From NCBI GenBank assembly GCA_027449025.1, contig DAIDMK010000008.1, positions 40,509 through 104,508 of the forward strand: a stretch of DNA of 64,000 nt, given 5' to 3'. Below, one piece after another: positions 37,813 through 47,240 of this stretch (position 1 is the stretch's first letter; every line of letters starts with the position of its first letter). The notes below the pieces were generated by a model that saw only the letters and a list, made by a program, of their open reading frames with translations, was not told the DNA's origin and did no database searches. This stretch comes from Lutibacter sp. Lineage in GTDB: Bacteria; Bacteroidota; Bacteroidia; Flavobacteriales; Flavobacteriaceae. Made by a program: the position numbers and the translations under genes.

Positions 37813-38331
37813 CTAGCGTTTTTTTGGAGGATACTTACTCAGTAATTTTTGAAATGCTTCGGCTAAAAGCTGTTCTTTTTCAATAATTCCAATATTGGTT
37901 TGAAAATCTCCTTCATATATACCCTGCCAGATTAATTTATCAGTTTTAGCATCAACAAAGTCAACAGTAAATTGTTTTGTAAGAACATTGTTATTAATTG
38001 GTACTTGTCCACCAATACTTATTCCCGAATGTCTTCCATAATTGCCAAATCCAATACCAACCGAATTTCTTGGTGCTTCAAACTGTTTTAATTGAACATC
38101 AACAAATATTGCTGGTTGATTACTAAGTTCAAAACCTTTTCCAATCATGGATTTTTCCAATTGTGTAAGAATCCTGTTTGTTTCTATCTCATTAATATTC
38201 AGCAGAACATCATTATAGAACTGAAATGTTTTATATTGGTTAAAATCAACTTGGTTATCGTAATCATATAGGATTTTGGGGGAAGTGCATCCTAAAAAAA
38301 CAACCAACACTAGTAGCTTCATGTATTTCAT
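37813..38331 (-). CDS. DUF4136-like lipoprotein
   Basis: 172 residues. Lipoprotein signal MKYMKLLVLVVFLGC with acyl-Cys15; Met4 is an alternative start. The mature domain begins DYDNQVDFNQYKTFQFYND, typical of DUF4136, and contains VDVQLKQF and KLIWQGIYEGDF. Outer-membrane lipoprotein of unknown role. Its stop is 3 bases from the convergent A2M stop. Its start codon is part of a copy of the dispersed repeat also found at 7.5 kb, so its leader was probably supplied by that element. Confidence 0.82.
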   Translation of the reverse strand: MKYMKLLVLVVFLGCTSPKILYDYDNQVDFNQYKTFQFYNDVLLNINEIETNRILTQLEKSMIGKGFELSNQPAIFVDVQLKQFEAPRNSVGIGFGNYGRHSGISIGGQVPINNNVLTKQFTVDFVDAKTDKLIWQGIYEGDFQTNIGIIEKEQLLAEAFQKLLSKYPPKKR

Positions 38332-38386
38332 CTGTTCAAATTTTATTTTTTAGCGGTAACAGCTGCTGTTCGCCATTAATCATTTC
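38329..38386 (-). repeat. third copy of the 7.5-kb repeat element
   Basis: On the minus strand this segment reads AATGATTAATGGCGAA, then a CAGCTGT core, then AAAATAAAATTTGAACAG and the ATG of the lipoprotein gene. It matches the two units at about 7482-7534 and 7570-7622 over most positions. It contains the perfect palindrome AACAGC-T-GCTGTT (plus strand 38358-38370). Confidence 0.82.
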
Positions 38387-38496
38387 TTTAGGAATCAAAA
38401 TTTGTTATGCTCGATTCATACTATTATTTTTAACTAATGGTGAATTCTCCCTATAAAATTAAGAATAATTCTGTTTTAATCAGCTATATAAAATAG

Positions 38497-38504
38497 TATC
38501 TTTG
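38497..38504 (+). promoter_or_regulatory. candidate -7 box for kdsA
   Basis: TATCTTTG, exact TAnnTTTG, 16 bases before the kdsA ATG at 38521. The -33 element is not evident. Confidence 0.45.
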
Positions 38505-38520
38505 AAAAAAATTAAAAATC

Positions 38521-39339
38521 ATGAATTTAAATCTGATTCCTAACATAAAACATACGGATAGCAATAACTTCTTTTTACTGGCTGGTCCTTGTGCTATTGA
38601 AGGGGAAGAAATGGCATTGAGAATTGCCGAACACATTTTAAAAGTAACTGATAAATTGGAGATTCCTTTTATTTTTAAAGGAAGTTTTAAAAAAGCGAAC
38701 AGGTCAAGAATCGACAGCTTTACTGGAATTGGAGATGAAAAAGCGCTAAAAATATTGAAGAAAGTTTCCGAAACTTTTAAAATCCCAACAGTTACTGATA
38801 TTCATGAAGTTTCGGATGCAGCAATGGCGGCTGAATATGTTGATGTATTGCAAATTCCTGCTTTTTTGGTGCGCCAAACCGATTTGGTGGTGGCAGCGGC
38901 AAAAACTGGGAAAGTTGTCAATTTGAAAAAAGGACAATTTATGAGTCCAGGTGCCATGAAACATGCCGTACAAAAAGTAAAAGATTGTAATAATGAAAAA
39001 GTTTGGATTACTGATAGAGGAACAATGTTTGGGTATCAGGATATGATTGTTGATTTTAGAGGGATTCCAGAAATGCAACAGTTTGCGCCAACAATTTTAG
39101 ACATTACGCATTCTTTACAACAACCAAATCAAAGCAGTGGCGTAACCGGAGGAAAACCAGAACTGATTGAAACTATTGCCAGAGCCGGAATCGCAGTTGG
39201 CGTTGACGGGTTGTTTTTAGAAACCCATTTTGACCCATCGATCGCAAAAAGTGATGGTGCCAATATGTTGGATTTAAAATATTTAGAAAATTTATTGACC
39301 CGTTTGGTAGCCATCAGAAAAACAATTAACAGTTTTTAG
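38521..39339 (+). CDS. kdsA: 3-deoxy-8-phosphooctulonate synthase
   Basis: 272 residues, normal KdsA length. Key segments: LLAGPCAIE (about 20-28), FKGSFKKANRSR (phosphoenolpyruvate/arabinose-5-P binding), PTVTDIHE, KKGQFMSPGAM, DRGTMFGYQ (about 161-169), and VDGLFLETHFDP near the C-terminus. It condenses PEP with arabinose 5-phosphate to Kdo-8-phosphate for LPS. The Asn in KKANRSR is the residue expected in metal-independent enzymes. Monocistronic with a strong terminator. Confidence 0.96.
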   Translation: MNLNLIPNIKHTDSNNFFLLAGPCAIEGEEMALRIAEHILKVTDKLEIPFIFKGSFKKANRSRIDSFTGIGDEKALKILKKVSETFKIPTVTDIHEVSDAAMAAEYVDVLQIPAFLVRQTDLVVAAAKTGKVVNLKKGQFMSPGAMKHAVQKVKDCNNEKVWITDRGTMFGYQDMIVDFRGIPEMQQFAPTILDITHSLQQPNQSSGVTGGKPELIETIARAGIAVGVDGLFLETHFDPSIAKSDGANMLDLKYLENLLTRLVAIRKTINSF

Positions 39340-39370
39340 TAAACAATTTAGATAAGCTTACCAATGCTCA

Positions 39371-39410
39371 AAAAAAAGCGACAAAATTTTAAAATTTTGT
39401 CGCTTTTTTT
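39371..39410. terminator. 40-bp perfect palindrome, bidirectional terminator
   Basis: Perfect inverted repeat: A7, GCGAC, AAAATTTT, then the exact complement ending GTCGC and T7. It lies between the convergent kdsA and nrdJ stops, so it can end transcription from both sides. Confidence 0.88.
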
Positions 39411-39426
39411 ATATTTCAATGCTTTA

Positions 39427-41976
39427 TTACCCACATTTGGTATGTCCGCAATTTTTGCATTTCAAACAACCCTCTTCATAAATTAATCCGTCAGGATCAC
39501 CGCATTCAGGGCATTTTTTATCGACTGCTTGCGTGCCGTCTTCCACAAATTGTTTTAGTGCACGGGCAATACCATTTTTCCATGTATTGATATTTTCATC
39601 ATACATGTTTAAGTTATTAATAAGGTCAACTGCATAAGGAATTGGCATTCCATGACGCAATACACCAGAAATTAATTTGGCATAATTCCAATATTCTTTA
39701 TCAAAAGTACGGGACAATCCTTCAAAAGTAACTTTATACCCATCTTTATCCAAAAATTGAAAATCGTAACGTGATTCCCCGTTTTTATCTCTGTTTTTAA
39801 TAACCCAGCCTTCTTCAAGCCAAGCAGGTAAAAGAAACGCATCTTCAATTTTTCCTGTAAATATTTCATAGGGTCTGTTGTTTATTAAACCAACAACCGC
39901 CACCCATTTTTCATAATCATTTTGGAAACGGACTACTTTTGCCGCAATTTTTTTAGGGCGTTTTGGAAAAACGGTTTCTGCATAGCAATCTGGTTTTTTA
40001 TCTTGCTTTTTAGTATCATTTGCAATTAAGATTCCGCTTCGGGAACCATCTCTGTAAACTGTGATTCCTTTTAACCCCTTTCGCCAGGACTCAATATAAA
40101 TATCACCAACCAAATCAACTGGAACATCTGTTGCTAAATTTATGGTTGAACTGATGGAATGTGTGGTATATTTTTGAACCAGTGACTGCATTTCTATCCG
40201 TTTTTTCCAATCAATTTCAGGTGCCGTTGCACCGCTATACGGACTTTCCTTAATATCAGTCTTACCGGTAACTTCCATCCATTGTTTTAATTTTGGATGA
40301 TAAACTTCAAATTCCTCAAAAGCATCACCCATATCATCAACATAGGCAACTTTGGCATTTGTATCTTCTTGGTTTACTTTTCTTCTTCTCTTGTACGACA
40401 ATAAATACACTGGCTCTATCCCCGATGATGTTTGGGCCAACATACTCAAACTTCCTGTTGGCGCCACGGTACTGATGGAAATATTTCTTCTGCCGTATTT
40501 CATCATTCGTTCATAAACATCATGAAATTCTTTTTCCATCATCTGTACAAACTCAGAGAATTTTTCAATTTCAGGGCTAAATGCTTCAAATTTACCTCGA
40601 GTAATAGCCATATCAATACTGCTATCGAACTCGCCTCTCAATTTGGTTTTCATTATCTCGTCAACAATTACGATTGCTTCATCAGTATCAAACTTTTTGC
40701 CCAAAGCTGCCATAGCATCGGCCAAAGCGGTAAATCCTAATCCAGTTCTTCTGCCCTTTTTACCTGTTTTATATAATAATTTCCATGTATCTATCTCAAC
40801 CTGTTTAATTTCATTAGGCTCTTTGTCGTGCATTATTTTATTAAAAATTTTATCGACAGCTTCCAATTCCAAATCAACCAAATCATCCATTAACCGTTGT
40901 GATTCATACACAACTTCATAGAATTTTTTAAAATCAAATGAAGCTTTTTCAGTAAACGGATTTTCGACAAAACTATATAAGTTAATTGCTATTAATCGGC
41001 AACTATCACCGCCTTGCATGGCAATTTCAGAACAAGGATTTGTAGAACTGTTTTTAAATCCTGGATAAATAGAGGATGTAGAATAATAATGTTGACGGTC
41101 CCAAAATATCAAACCTGGTTCAGCGGTATTGTGGGCGCAAGAAATAATAATATCCCAAAGGGATCTTGCTTTAATTACTTTTTTATAGGTTGGTGCTTTG
41201 CTATCAATTGGCCAACGCAAGGTGAAATCATCATCATTTACAACCGCTACCATAAATTCATCGGACAAGCGGATAGAAATATTTGCGCCGGTTACTTTTG
41301 TTAAATCTTGTTTGATGGTCACAAAATCCTCAATATCAGGATGCGCAATATCCATAGTGAGCATTAACGCTCCTCTTCTTCCATTTTGAGCAACTTCTCT
41401 GGTTGTATTTGAAAACCGGTGCATGAATGAAACCGCACCTGTTGTGGTTCCCGCTGCATTGGAAACTTGAGCACCACCCGGTCTTAGATTAGATAAATCC
41501 ACACCAACGCCACAACGTCTTTTAAACAACTGGGCCAATTGCTGATCTGTATGAAATATACCTCCATAAGAATCAAAAACCGGAGGAACAACCACGCAAT
41601 TTGACAATGAGGCAATCACATTATTGTTTCCCAAAGAAGACATTACGCTTCCTTGTGGAATCACATATTTGAAATCCTTAAATAGGTTAAAAATTGCATT
41701 TTCAGACAAAAATTCTCGCTTTTTTCCATAATCAGAAAGACCTACTCCTTTCTTTTCTCCTTCCTGATATTTCTTTTCTATCCGGCCAAATTCAACCGCC
41801 ATCCGCTTATGCATTTCGTCGGGTGTTAACTCTAAAAACTCTCCGGTTTTGGTTTTCATCGCATACTTATTCATCCACGTAGTCGCAGCAAGCTCATCAC
41901 CTTTAAAATAAGCTAAATTACTCTTTAACAAATCGTTATAGGTAAAGGTTTTTGGGAACACTAATTCTTCTGTCAT
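39427..41976 (-). CDS. nrdJ: adenosylcobalamin-dependent ribonucleotide reductase (class II)
   Basis: 849 residues. The N-terminal part leads into the ten-stranded barrel with the SNCVVVPPVFDS segment, NPCSEIAMQGGDSCR (about 310-324) and APTGSLSMLAQTSSGIEP. A C-terminal zinc-ribbon-like tail has CPECG and CLKCKNCGHTKCG, used to relay reducing power. It reduces ribonucleotides to deoxyribonucleotides using coenzyme B12. Long NrdJ of the type common in Bacteroidota. No cobalamin riboswitch was recognised in the 168 bases upstream. Monocistronic. Confidence 0.95.
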   Translation of the reverse strand: MTEELVFPKTFTYNDLLKSNLAYFKGDELAATTWMNKYAMKTKTGEFLELTPDEMHKRMAVEFGRIEKKYQEGEKKGVGLSDYGKKREFLSENAIFNLFKDFKYVIPQGSVMSSLGNNNVIASLSNCVVVPPVFDSYGGIFHTDQQLAQLFKRRCGVGVDLSNLRPGGAQVSNAAGTTTGAVSFMHRFSNTTREVAQNGRRGALMLTMDIAHPDIEDFVTIKQDLTKVTGANISIRLSDEFMVAVVNDDDFTLRWPIDSKAPTYKKVIKARSLWDIIISCAHNTAEPGLIFWDRQHYYSTSSIYPGFKNSSTNPCSEIAMQGGDSCRLIAINLYSFVENPFTEKASFDFKKFYEVVYESQRLMDDLVDLELEAVDKIFNKIMHDKEPNEIKQVEIDTWKLLYKTGKKGRRTGLGFTALADAMAALGKKFDTDEAIVIVDEIMKTKLRGEFDSSIDMAITRGKFEAFSPEIEKFSEFVQMMEKEFHDVYERMMKYGRRNISISTVAPTGSLSMLAQTSSGIEPVYLLSYKRRRKVNQEDTNAKVAYVDDMGDAFEEFEVYHPKLKQWMEVTGKTDIKESPYSGATAPEIDWKKRIEMQSLVQKYTTHSISSTINLATDVPVDLVGDIYIESWRKGLKGITVYRDGSRSGILIANDTKKQDKKPDCYAETVFPKRPKKIAAKVVRFQNDYEKWVAVVGLINNRPYEIFTGKIEDAFLLPAWLEEGWVIKNRDKNGESRYDFQFLDKDGYKVTFEGLSRTFDKEYWNYAKLISGVLRHGMPIPYAVDLINNLNMYDENINTWKNGIARALKQFVEDGTQAVDKKCPECGDPDGLIYEEGCLKCKNCGHTKCG

Positions 41977-42144
41977 TTTTAAGTAAGTTTATTATTAGGT
42001 AAAATATAGATTTTAAAAATATAGAATATTTGAACTTAAGTTGTGTTAAATTTAAATTAGTTAATAACATTTCATTGTTGAAAAGTTCTAATTTTTCAAT
42101 CCTTTTTTTTTGTAGTTTTAGCTTTTGCTAAATTTATCGAGAGT

Positions 42145-42717
42145 TTGAATAAGAAAATTCACAACTTATCATTAAGGGGGATCCCTGGAATTTTTTTAGG
42201 AATTTTTTCTTTAATTTTCATTTTTGGAATCCATTTTTTATTGTCTCAATACGCTACCAGCTCATCAGGCGTGTCTGTATTACCCATTTCTTTTTTTGAA
42301 ATATTGCTATTTGGGATTTCTTTTCTTTATATTCTAATTTCTTACTTTACAGTTACAATCATCAATAAAAGAAGAAGAAAAAAGCTATATTTAAAGAATT
42401 GGAGCTTTAAAGCTAAGAAAATTAGAATTATTTATTCGGTTATTTTACTGCTTGGCGGAATTATTTTATATTTTCTGATGACAAACGGACTCTTGAAATT
42501 CATCATTCCCAGCTCCCTGATACTTTATGGAATTGGAGGAGTTGTCTCAAATAAACATACAATTGGCGCTACTGCCTTTTTGGGATTTGTTTTCCTTACG
42601 TTCGGCTTTTTAGCCATATTATTCCCAAGATTTGCATTTTATATATGGGGAATTGCATTTGGAATTTGTCATATAATTTACGGGCTGATTTATTATAAAA
42701 TAAGCGGTGAGTTTTAA
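42145..42717 (+). CDS. small integral membrane protein, function unknown
   Basis: 190 residues, read from a TTG because no ATG occurs near the N-terminus. Four to six hydrophobic helices: about 12-33, 45-72, 92-110, 115-130, 135-155 and 158-180. A basic loop (NKRRRKKLYLKN) at about 75-86 should be cytoplasmic. No motif recognised and no clear partner. Divergent from nrdJ. Confidence 0.65.
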   Translation: MNKKIHNLSLRGIPGIFLGIFSLIFIFGIHFLLSQYATSSSGVSVLPISFFEILLFGISFLYILISYFTVTIINKRRRKKLYLKNWSFKAKKIRIIYSVILLLGGIILYFLMTNGLLKFIIPSSLILYGIGGVVSNKHTIGATAFLGFVFLTFGFLAILFPRFAFYIWGIAFGICHIIYGLIYYKISGEF

Positions 42718-42840
42718 GCTTTAAGTTTGTTAATTTACGTTTCAAGTTTGCAACACCAATCAGTTTAACAAATAAACGATTAAACATTTCAACTTTTAAT
42801 TTTTAACTTTACTGCCAACGTGCCATCTGGCCTTACCACT

Positions 42841-42863
42841 AAAAATGTATACCATACATTTTT
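42841..42863. terminator. AT-rich inverted repeat between convergent genes
   Basis: AAAAATGTAT-ACC-ATACATTTTT, a perfect 10-bp stem with a 3-base loop and a T run, between the convergent membrane-protein and DUF3820 genes. Likely bidirectional terminator. Confidence 0.65.
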
Positions 42864-42875
42864 TAACGCTCAATC

Positions 42876-42899
42876 CTCCCCTTCGGGGCTTAGGGGCTT
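42876..42899 (-). repeat. GC-rich hairpin beside the DUF3820 stop
   Basis: CCCC-TTC-GGGG (42878-42888) with an adjoining second G run. Read on the minus strand it starts right after the stop as GCCCCTAAGCCCCGAAGGGG, similar in sequence, position and orientation to the element after adk (13840-13861). Confidence 0.55.
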
Positions 42900-42900
42900 T

Positions 42901-43119
42901 TTAAACTTTAAGCCTCCTCACCAAATCTTCCAATCCGTTTAATTGAATTTCATAAACCAGATGCATCATTTCTCCAAGTTTACCAGCAGGGAAACCTTTA
43001 TTCCGATACCAAACCAGATAAAATTCAGGTAAATCTATCAAATATTTTCCTTTATATTTCCCGAAAGGCATTTTGGTGTTTGCGAGTTGTTCCAACAAAT
43101 GTTGCTGATTATTTTCCAT
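42901..43119 (-). CDS. DUF3820 family protein
   Basis: 72 residues. Most of the chain is the DUF3820 motif: MPFGKYKGKYLIDLPEFYL (about 17-35), YRNKGFPAGKLG, and a C-terminal LVRRLK. The small domain resembles exonuclease-associated modules, but its function is not settled. Its start overlaps the end of the LYS1-like dehydrogenase gene by 11 bases, so translation is probably coupled. Confidence 0.85.
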   Translation of the reverse strand: MENNQQHLLEQLANTKMPFGKYKGKYLIDLPEFYLVWYRNKGFPAGKLGEMMHLVYEIQLNGLEDLVRRLKV

Positions 43120-44311
43120 CTACAAAATCTTGCAAATAACTGAATCGTTCCGTTAGGTTTCCATTTTCAGTCATTTTGGATCTTTGAAGCACGCCATCTT
43201 CATCATTATTGAAAAGGGCTGGAATCACATGTTTTGCAAAATTATCCCCAAAACCTTCAGAAGCATCTTTTGGCAACTCACAAGGCAAATTATCAACGGC
43301 CATAACAGCGATGGCGTCTTTATCCATAAAATTTACTTCTTGTTCCGTTTTCGGATTATAACCATAAATAGGATCTGCAATGGTTGAAGAACGAATGGTT
43401 GATGCCACAGGTCCGTCAACATCACAACTAATGTCGGCTACTACTTTTATCTTAAAATCTGGAGATTTGGCATCTTCTTTTGTAAAAATATAAGGAGCAC
43501 CAACTCCATAAAAATGACCAGTTATATACAAATCTGCCACTTTGGCAAAGCGCATGAAATCACTTTTATATTCTTGCGGATTATTAAAAAAGTCCCTCTG
43601 GTTTTTAACAATCCCATCCTTTCTTTTATTGTAATCCAACACATCTATTTGAACATAAACAGGTTCTTCAAAAGTTTGGTTTAAAAATTCATCAATAGTA
43701 ACTTCGCGCATTTGCATGCCGTCTAACATTTCTTTTGCGCCATTTCCTACCCTACCTTTCCCAGTTAAAACTACTTTAATAGCCGGCAATTTCACTTTTT
43801 TCAATTCTTCAATTAACATTTTTTGATCGTGCAAAACTTCAGCTTTTGGTATATTGTATAAATTAAATTTTAAACCATAAGTTCTAATAGCATTGTACCC
43901 CCCTACAAAACCTGCATATATTCCAAAAGCCACCAATCTAACATTGTTTTTGTCGATAATTGTTTCATGGTCATACAATACAATATTTTTTGCCAAGATT
44001 GCTTTTAATAAATCGCGGTTGTATTTTTGTTTTTTTATGGTATGCGAAAAGAAAAAGTATTTTTTATTCGGAATTAAATTGGCAATAGGCACTTCTTTTA
44101 CGCCTAATAGAACATCACAATCTGTCATATCCTCAAAAACCTCGATTCCTTCCTTTCTGTAATCTTCATCAGTAAAAAACCGAGAATCAGAACTTTCAAC
44201 TTTAATTTCAAGTTGTGGATATATTTTTAAAAGCTCAGCACATTTTTTTGGAGATAATACGACTCTTCGGTCTGGCGGATTTTTTCGTTCTCTAAGGATT
44301 CCTATCTTCAT
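43109..44311 (-). CDS. saccharopine dehydrogenase (lysine-forming)/alanine dehydrogenase-like protein
   Basis: 400 residues. The N-terminal AlaDH/PNT domain begins MKIGILRERKNPPDRRV, with the substrate region KYFFFSHTIKKQ (about 84-95) and LYDHETI. The NAD-binding loop is LTGKGRVGNGAKE (about 182-194), followed by a C-terminal catalytic portion with VADISCDVDGPVAST. The pattern matches the yeast LYS1-type fold more closely than classical alanine dehydrogenase. NAD(P)-dependent amino-acid oxidoreductase; exact substrate unproven. Operon with DUF3820. Confidence 0.78.
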   Translation of the reverse strand: MKIGILRERKNPPDRRVVLSPKKCAELLKIYPQLEIKVESSDSRFFTDEDYRKEGIEVFEDMTDCDVLLGVKEVPIANLIPNKKYFFFSHTIKKQKYNRDLLKAILAKNIVLYDHETIIDKNNVRLVAFGIYAGFVGGYNAIRTYGLKFNLYNIPKAEVLHDQKMLIEELKKVKLPAIKVVLTGKGRVGNGAKEMLDGMQMREVTIDEFLNQTFEEPVYVQIDVLDYNKRKDGIVKNQRDFFNNPQEYKSDFMRFAKVADLYITGHFYGVGAPYIFTKEDAKSPDFKIKVVADISCDVDGPVASTIRSSTIADPIYGYNPKTEQEVNFMDKDAIAVMAVDNLPCELPKDASEGFGDNFAKHVIPALFNNDEDGVLQRSKMTENGNLTERFSYLQDFVDGK

Positions 44312-44391
44312 ATTGTAATTTGGTATAAGTTTTGCTCCAAAGGTATCAGGAATTAAAAGAAATTACAAACAATAATCTGATTGAATTTTTA

Positions 44392-44399
44392 TACATTTG
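44392..44399 (+). promoter_or_regulatory. candidate -7 box for ssrA
   Basis: TACATTTG, exact TAnnTTTG, about 36 bases before the mature tmRNA 5' end, which leaves room for a short processed leader. Confidence 0.5.
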
Positions 44400-44434
44400 C
44401 ATTCTTCTAAGAAGAATCGGTTCTTTGATTTATT

Positions 44435-44825
44435 GGGGACGACTGGTTTTGACTGCAAGGTCAATTAAGGTATAAGCATGTCGAGTAATGAAATAGCACT
44501 CGTAAATCTCAATTTCAAAAATTTAAACGGCGAAGATAACTACGCTTTAGCTGCTTAATCCGAATCACAGTAGGATGAGCCTCGTCACACTAGGTGTGAA
44601 AGCTAAATGTCTCTTGAAAGCCTTGGTTAGCGGCGGTCAATATAGAGGCATCGTAAAAGTTAACATAGACTTGCTATTGTTTCGGTAGCATTTTGAAACT
44701 TAAGAAACTAAGCTTAAAGTGGGCTGTTTTCGGTCAGCTTTAAGTCGAAAACCAAACGAAAAATAAACATGTAGAAAGTATTTTGGTTGCTTGTTTGGAC
44801 CCGGGTTCGATTCCCGGCGTCTCCA
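44435..44825 (+). ncRNA. ssrA: transfer-messenger RNA (tmRNA)
   Basis: About 391 nt. The 5' GGGGACG pairs with CGTCTCC at the 3' end to form the tRNA-like acceptor stem, followed by discriminator A; the genome continues CTA, so CCA is not encoded. The T-arm GGTTCGATTCC is at the 3' side and GACTGGTTTTGACTG at the 5' side. The tag frame begins with GGC at 44529 and ends at TAA 44556-44558, encoding GEDNYALAA. It rescues stalled ribosomes and marks products for proteolysis. SmpB is not in this window. Confidence 0.96.
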
Positions 44826-44954
44826 CTATTTTATTTTCTGCTTAGATAATAAAAAATTAAAAACGCTGTTATTTAATAGATACCCAATTCAAAAAAAAAT
44901 ACATTTAAACCCTCTTATGTATTTTTTCTATTTAAATTTAAAAAACAAACCTCA

Positions 44955-45449
44955 ATGAAAAACAGAATTTTAACAATCAGTCTCTTAATTTTAGGCCATA
45001 TTGGCTACACACAGACTCTTGAAGAGACCACAAATTGGATTGAAAATAATGCAGGTGCTCCTAACAGTATGTTCAGCAACACTGTAGCTTACAATTCGCA
45101 AACCCATAAATTGCTTTTATATAAAAATTATTCCGCTCCTTTTAAATTTAGAAAAGTAACAGAGATCAATCCTGCACACGTGAGCAGTATTAGCGTTTCT
45201 GAACCGAATAAAGAAGGTGATTTAGGTGGCATCGTTCTTAATTTTAAAAAAGGAGGAACCACTACTAAAGTTTATTTAGCGAATAATAATACACGGGTTT
45301 CTAAGGTAAATAAAGTGGAAGAAAAACAAATGTACTCATGGCCAATTATGGCCGAAGGTGGCATTAATCATAAACAAAGAATAAAAAAGTATTATATTAA
45401 TTTATTCCATGAACTAGGCATTGATGTTGAAGATGGAGACCATCTTTAA
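44955..45449 (+). CDS. small secreted protein of unknown function
   Basis: 164 residues with a signal peptide (about 1-20, cleavage after YTQ). Mature part: LEETTNWIENNAGA helix, then beta-type segments (KLLLYKNYSAPFKFRK, GGIVLNFKKGGTTTKVYLA) and a C-terminal helix (RIKKYYINLFHELGIDVEDG). No recognised motif and no obvious partner; it stands between ssrA and the convergent hexosaminidase gene. Confidence 0.72.
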   Translation: MKNRILTISLLILGHIGYTQTLEETTNWIENNAGAPNSMFSNTVAYNSQTHKLLLYKNYSAPFKFRKVTEINPAHVSSISVSEPNKEGDLGGIVLNFKKGGTTTKVYLANNNTRVSKVNKVEEKQMYSWPIMAEGGINHKQRIKKYYINLFHELGIDVEDGDHL

Positions 45450-45541
45450 AGCTATTTTAAATTTTTATTTTTAAGAGGCGTTGATTATTTCTGTTTATTG
45501 ATTTAAGACTAATTAGATTAAACAGTTATTATTATCATAAA

Positions 45542-47128
45542 TTAATTTTTTGTTTCTGGCGCCACCTTAAAAATTAAATCCGAGGTGTAATAATTAATCC
45601 CCTTGATTTTTAACCTTTCTGAATGTTTTTTCAATCTAACTTTAAAGTCATTCCAGTCTCTTAATGAATCTGGTGTCCATCCAATTTCAGCATGGCCAAT
45701 AATTCTTGGAAAAACCATAAATTCCAGTTCTTCGATATTTGTGACTGTTTCAGTCCATAATGGGGATTCTATTCCCAAAATATCTTTTTTGGAAATTCCG
45801 GAAATAAAGGTTGAAGGATTCCAGACATAAGCGCTATCAACGTCAACATATCCCGCCCATTTCAATCCTAGTTTTGTAATGGAGTCATACTTCATATCTA
45901 AATAAGTTTTATTGGCTGGTGATAGAATAATTTGCGCTTTTTTATCCACCCCTTTCTGAGCGTTTTCAATCCTAGCCCAAAACTGCACAATAGTGTTGGT
46001 TTTTAAATCGGCATGGGCAATTTCATCCCAACCAATCACTTTTTTTCCGTTAGCAAGAACAATATCCTGCACTTTATTTATAAAAGGAATGTAGTCTTCC
46101 AGTGATGTCACATGTGATTCATCTCCTCCAATATGAATATACGGACCAGGGGTCATTTCTGCCAACTCTTTTATAACATCACTAATAAATTGGTAGGTAA
46201 TATCTTTGTTTGTGTCCAACGAACTAAACCCAACTTTAATACCTGTATATAATTCAGGGGCTTCACCACTGCTATTTAATTCAGGATACGAGGCTAATGC
46301 AGCATTTGTATGTCCTGGCATGTCAATTTCTGGAATAATGGTTATGTATCTCTCCTGTGCATATTCTACAATTTCTTTGTATTTTTCTTGGGTATAAAAG
46401 CCACCTTTTCCCCCACCTACTTGGGTAGAACCACCGTGAACCGTAAGATTAGGCCAAGATTTAATTTCTATACGCCAACCTTGGTCATCAGAAAGATGCA
46501 AGTGTAATGCATTAAATTTATAAGCCGCCAACATATCAATATATTTTTTTACATCTTCCGCATTAAAAAAATGTCTGGCAACGTCTAACATAGCTCCTCT
46601 ATATTCATATTGTGGATAATCTTGAATTTCACCTGAAGCAATAAACCATGATTTTTTTTGTTTTGTAGTAGCTTCAATTTCTTTGGGCAGGATTTGGCGA
46701 AACGTTTGAATACCACGAAAAATACCTTCTGGACTATTGGCAATAATACTTACATTCTTGCCTGTAATTTTTAATTTATAGCCTTCATTACCAAATTCAG
46801 GTTCCAATTTAGAAATTGAAAGATAAATACTGTTTGAATTCGACTTTTTAGAAGTTGACGTTACCTCTATGTCAAATCCTGTGGCTGGTTTTATCAAATT
46901 AGCCAAATAGTGTCCGGCTTTTAACAAGGCTACTGATTCTCCATCTACAAAAATTTTTGTATTTGCCTTTAGTTCAAATGAACTTCCTGATGCCGTTACT
47001 GAAACAGGTTTAGGTAAAATTGCTTCATTTAAAAGATTCATCCGAGGATTTTTTGACTGTGACCAAGAAGTAAATAATATAACAACCACAAAAAGTGCAA
47101 CACTAAAAATGAGTTTTTTTATGTTCAT
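45542..47128 (-). CDS. GH20 beta-N-acetylhexosaminidase
   Basis: 528 residues. N-terminal signal/anchor (about 4-24), GH20b domain to about 160, then the catalytic barrel: LHLHLSDDQGWRIEI (about 208-222), IPEIDMPGHTNAA, and the catalytic Asp-Glu pair in IHIGGDES (about 334-335). It splits terminal GlcNAc from chitin or peptidoglycan-derived fragments by substrate-assisted catalysis, outside the cytoplasm. Last gene of a four-gene GlcNAc cluster, 112 bases after the NagX-like gene. Confidence 0.94.
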   Translation of the reverse strand: MNIKKLIFSVALFVVVILFTSWSQSKNPRMNLLNEAILPKPVSVTASGSSFELKANTKIFVDGESVALLKAGHYLANLIKPATGFDIEVTSTSKKSNSNSIYLSISKLEPEFGNEGYKLKITGKNVSIIANSPEGIFRGIQTFRQILPKEIEATTKQKKSWFIASGEIQDYPQYEYRGAMLDVARHFFNAEDVKKYIDMLAAYKFNALHLHLSDDQGWRIEIKSWPNLTVHGGSTQVGGGKGGFYTQEKYKEIVEYAQERYITIIPEIDMPGHTNAALASYPELNSSGEAPELYTGIKVGFSSLDTNKDITYQFISDVIKELAEMTPGPYIHIGGDESHVTSLEDYIPFINKVQDIVLANGKKVIGWDEIAHADLKTNTIVQFWARIENAQKGVDKKAQIILSPANKTYLDMKYDSITKLGLKWAGYVDVDSAYVWNPSTFISGISKKDILGIESPLWTETVTNIEELEFMVFPRIIGHAEIGWTPDSLRDWNDFKVRLKKHSERLKIKGINYYTSDLIFKVAPETKN

Positions 47129-47240
47129 GAGTTTTATAAAGCTGAATTAAATTTTTTTGTTTTCCAAAGCTATATTAAAATATCGTGGGATAAACTACCC
47201 AAAAGATATTTGCTTTCAATATAGAACAACCACAATAATA

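Noticed and set aside
41977..42144. Possible cobalamin riboswitch before the B12-dependent nrdJ
   Set aside because: The region is short and AT-rich, and I could not find a B12-box-like core.
45603..45830. ORFs on the strand opposite the hexosaminidase
   Set aside because: Antisense shadows without domain features; the GH20 gene is complete and convincing.
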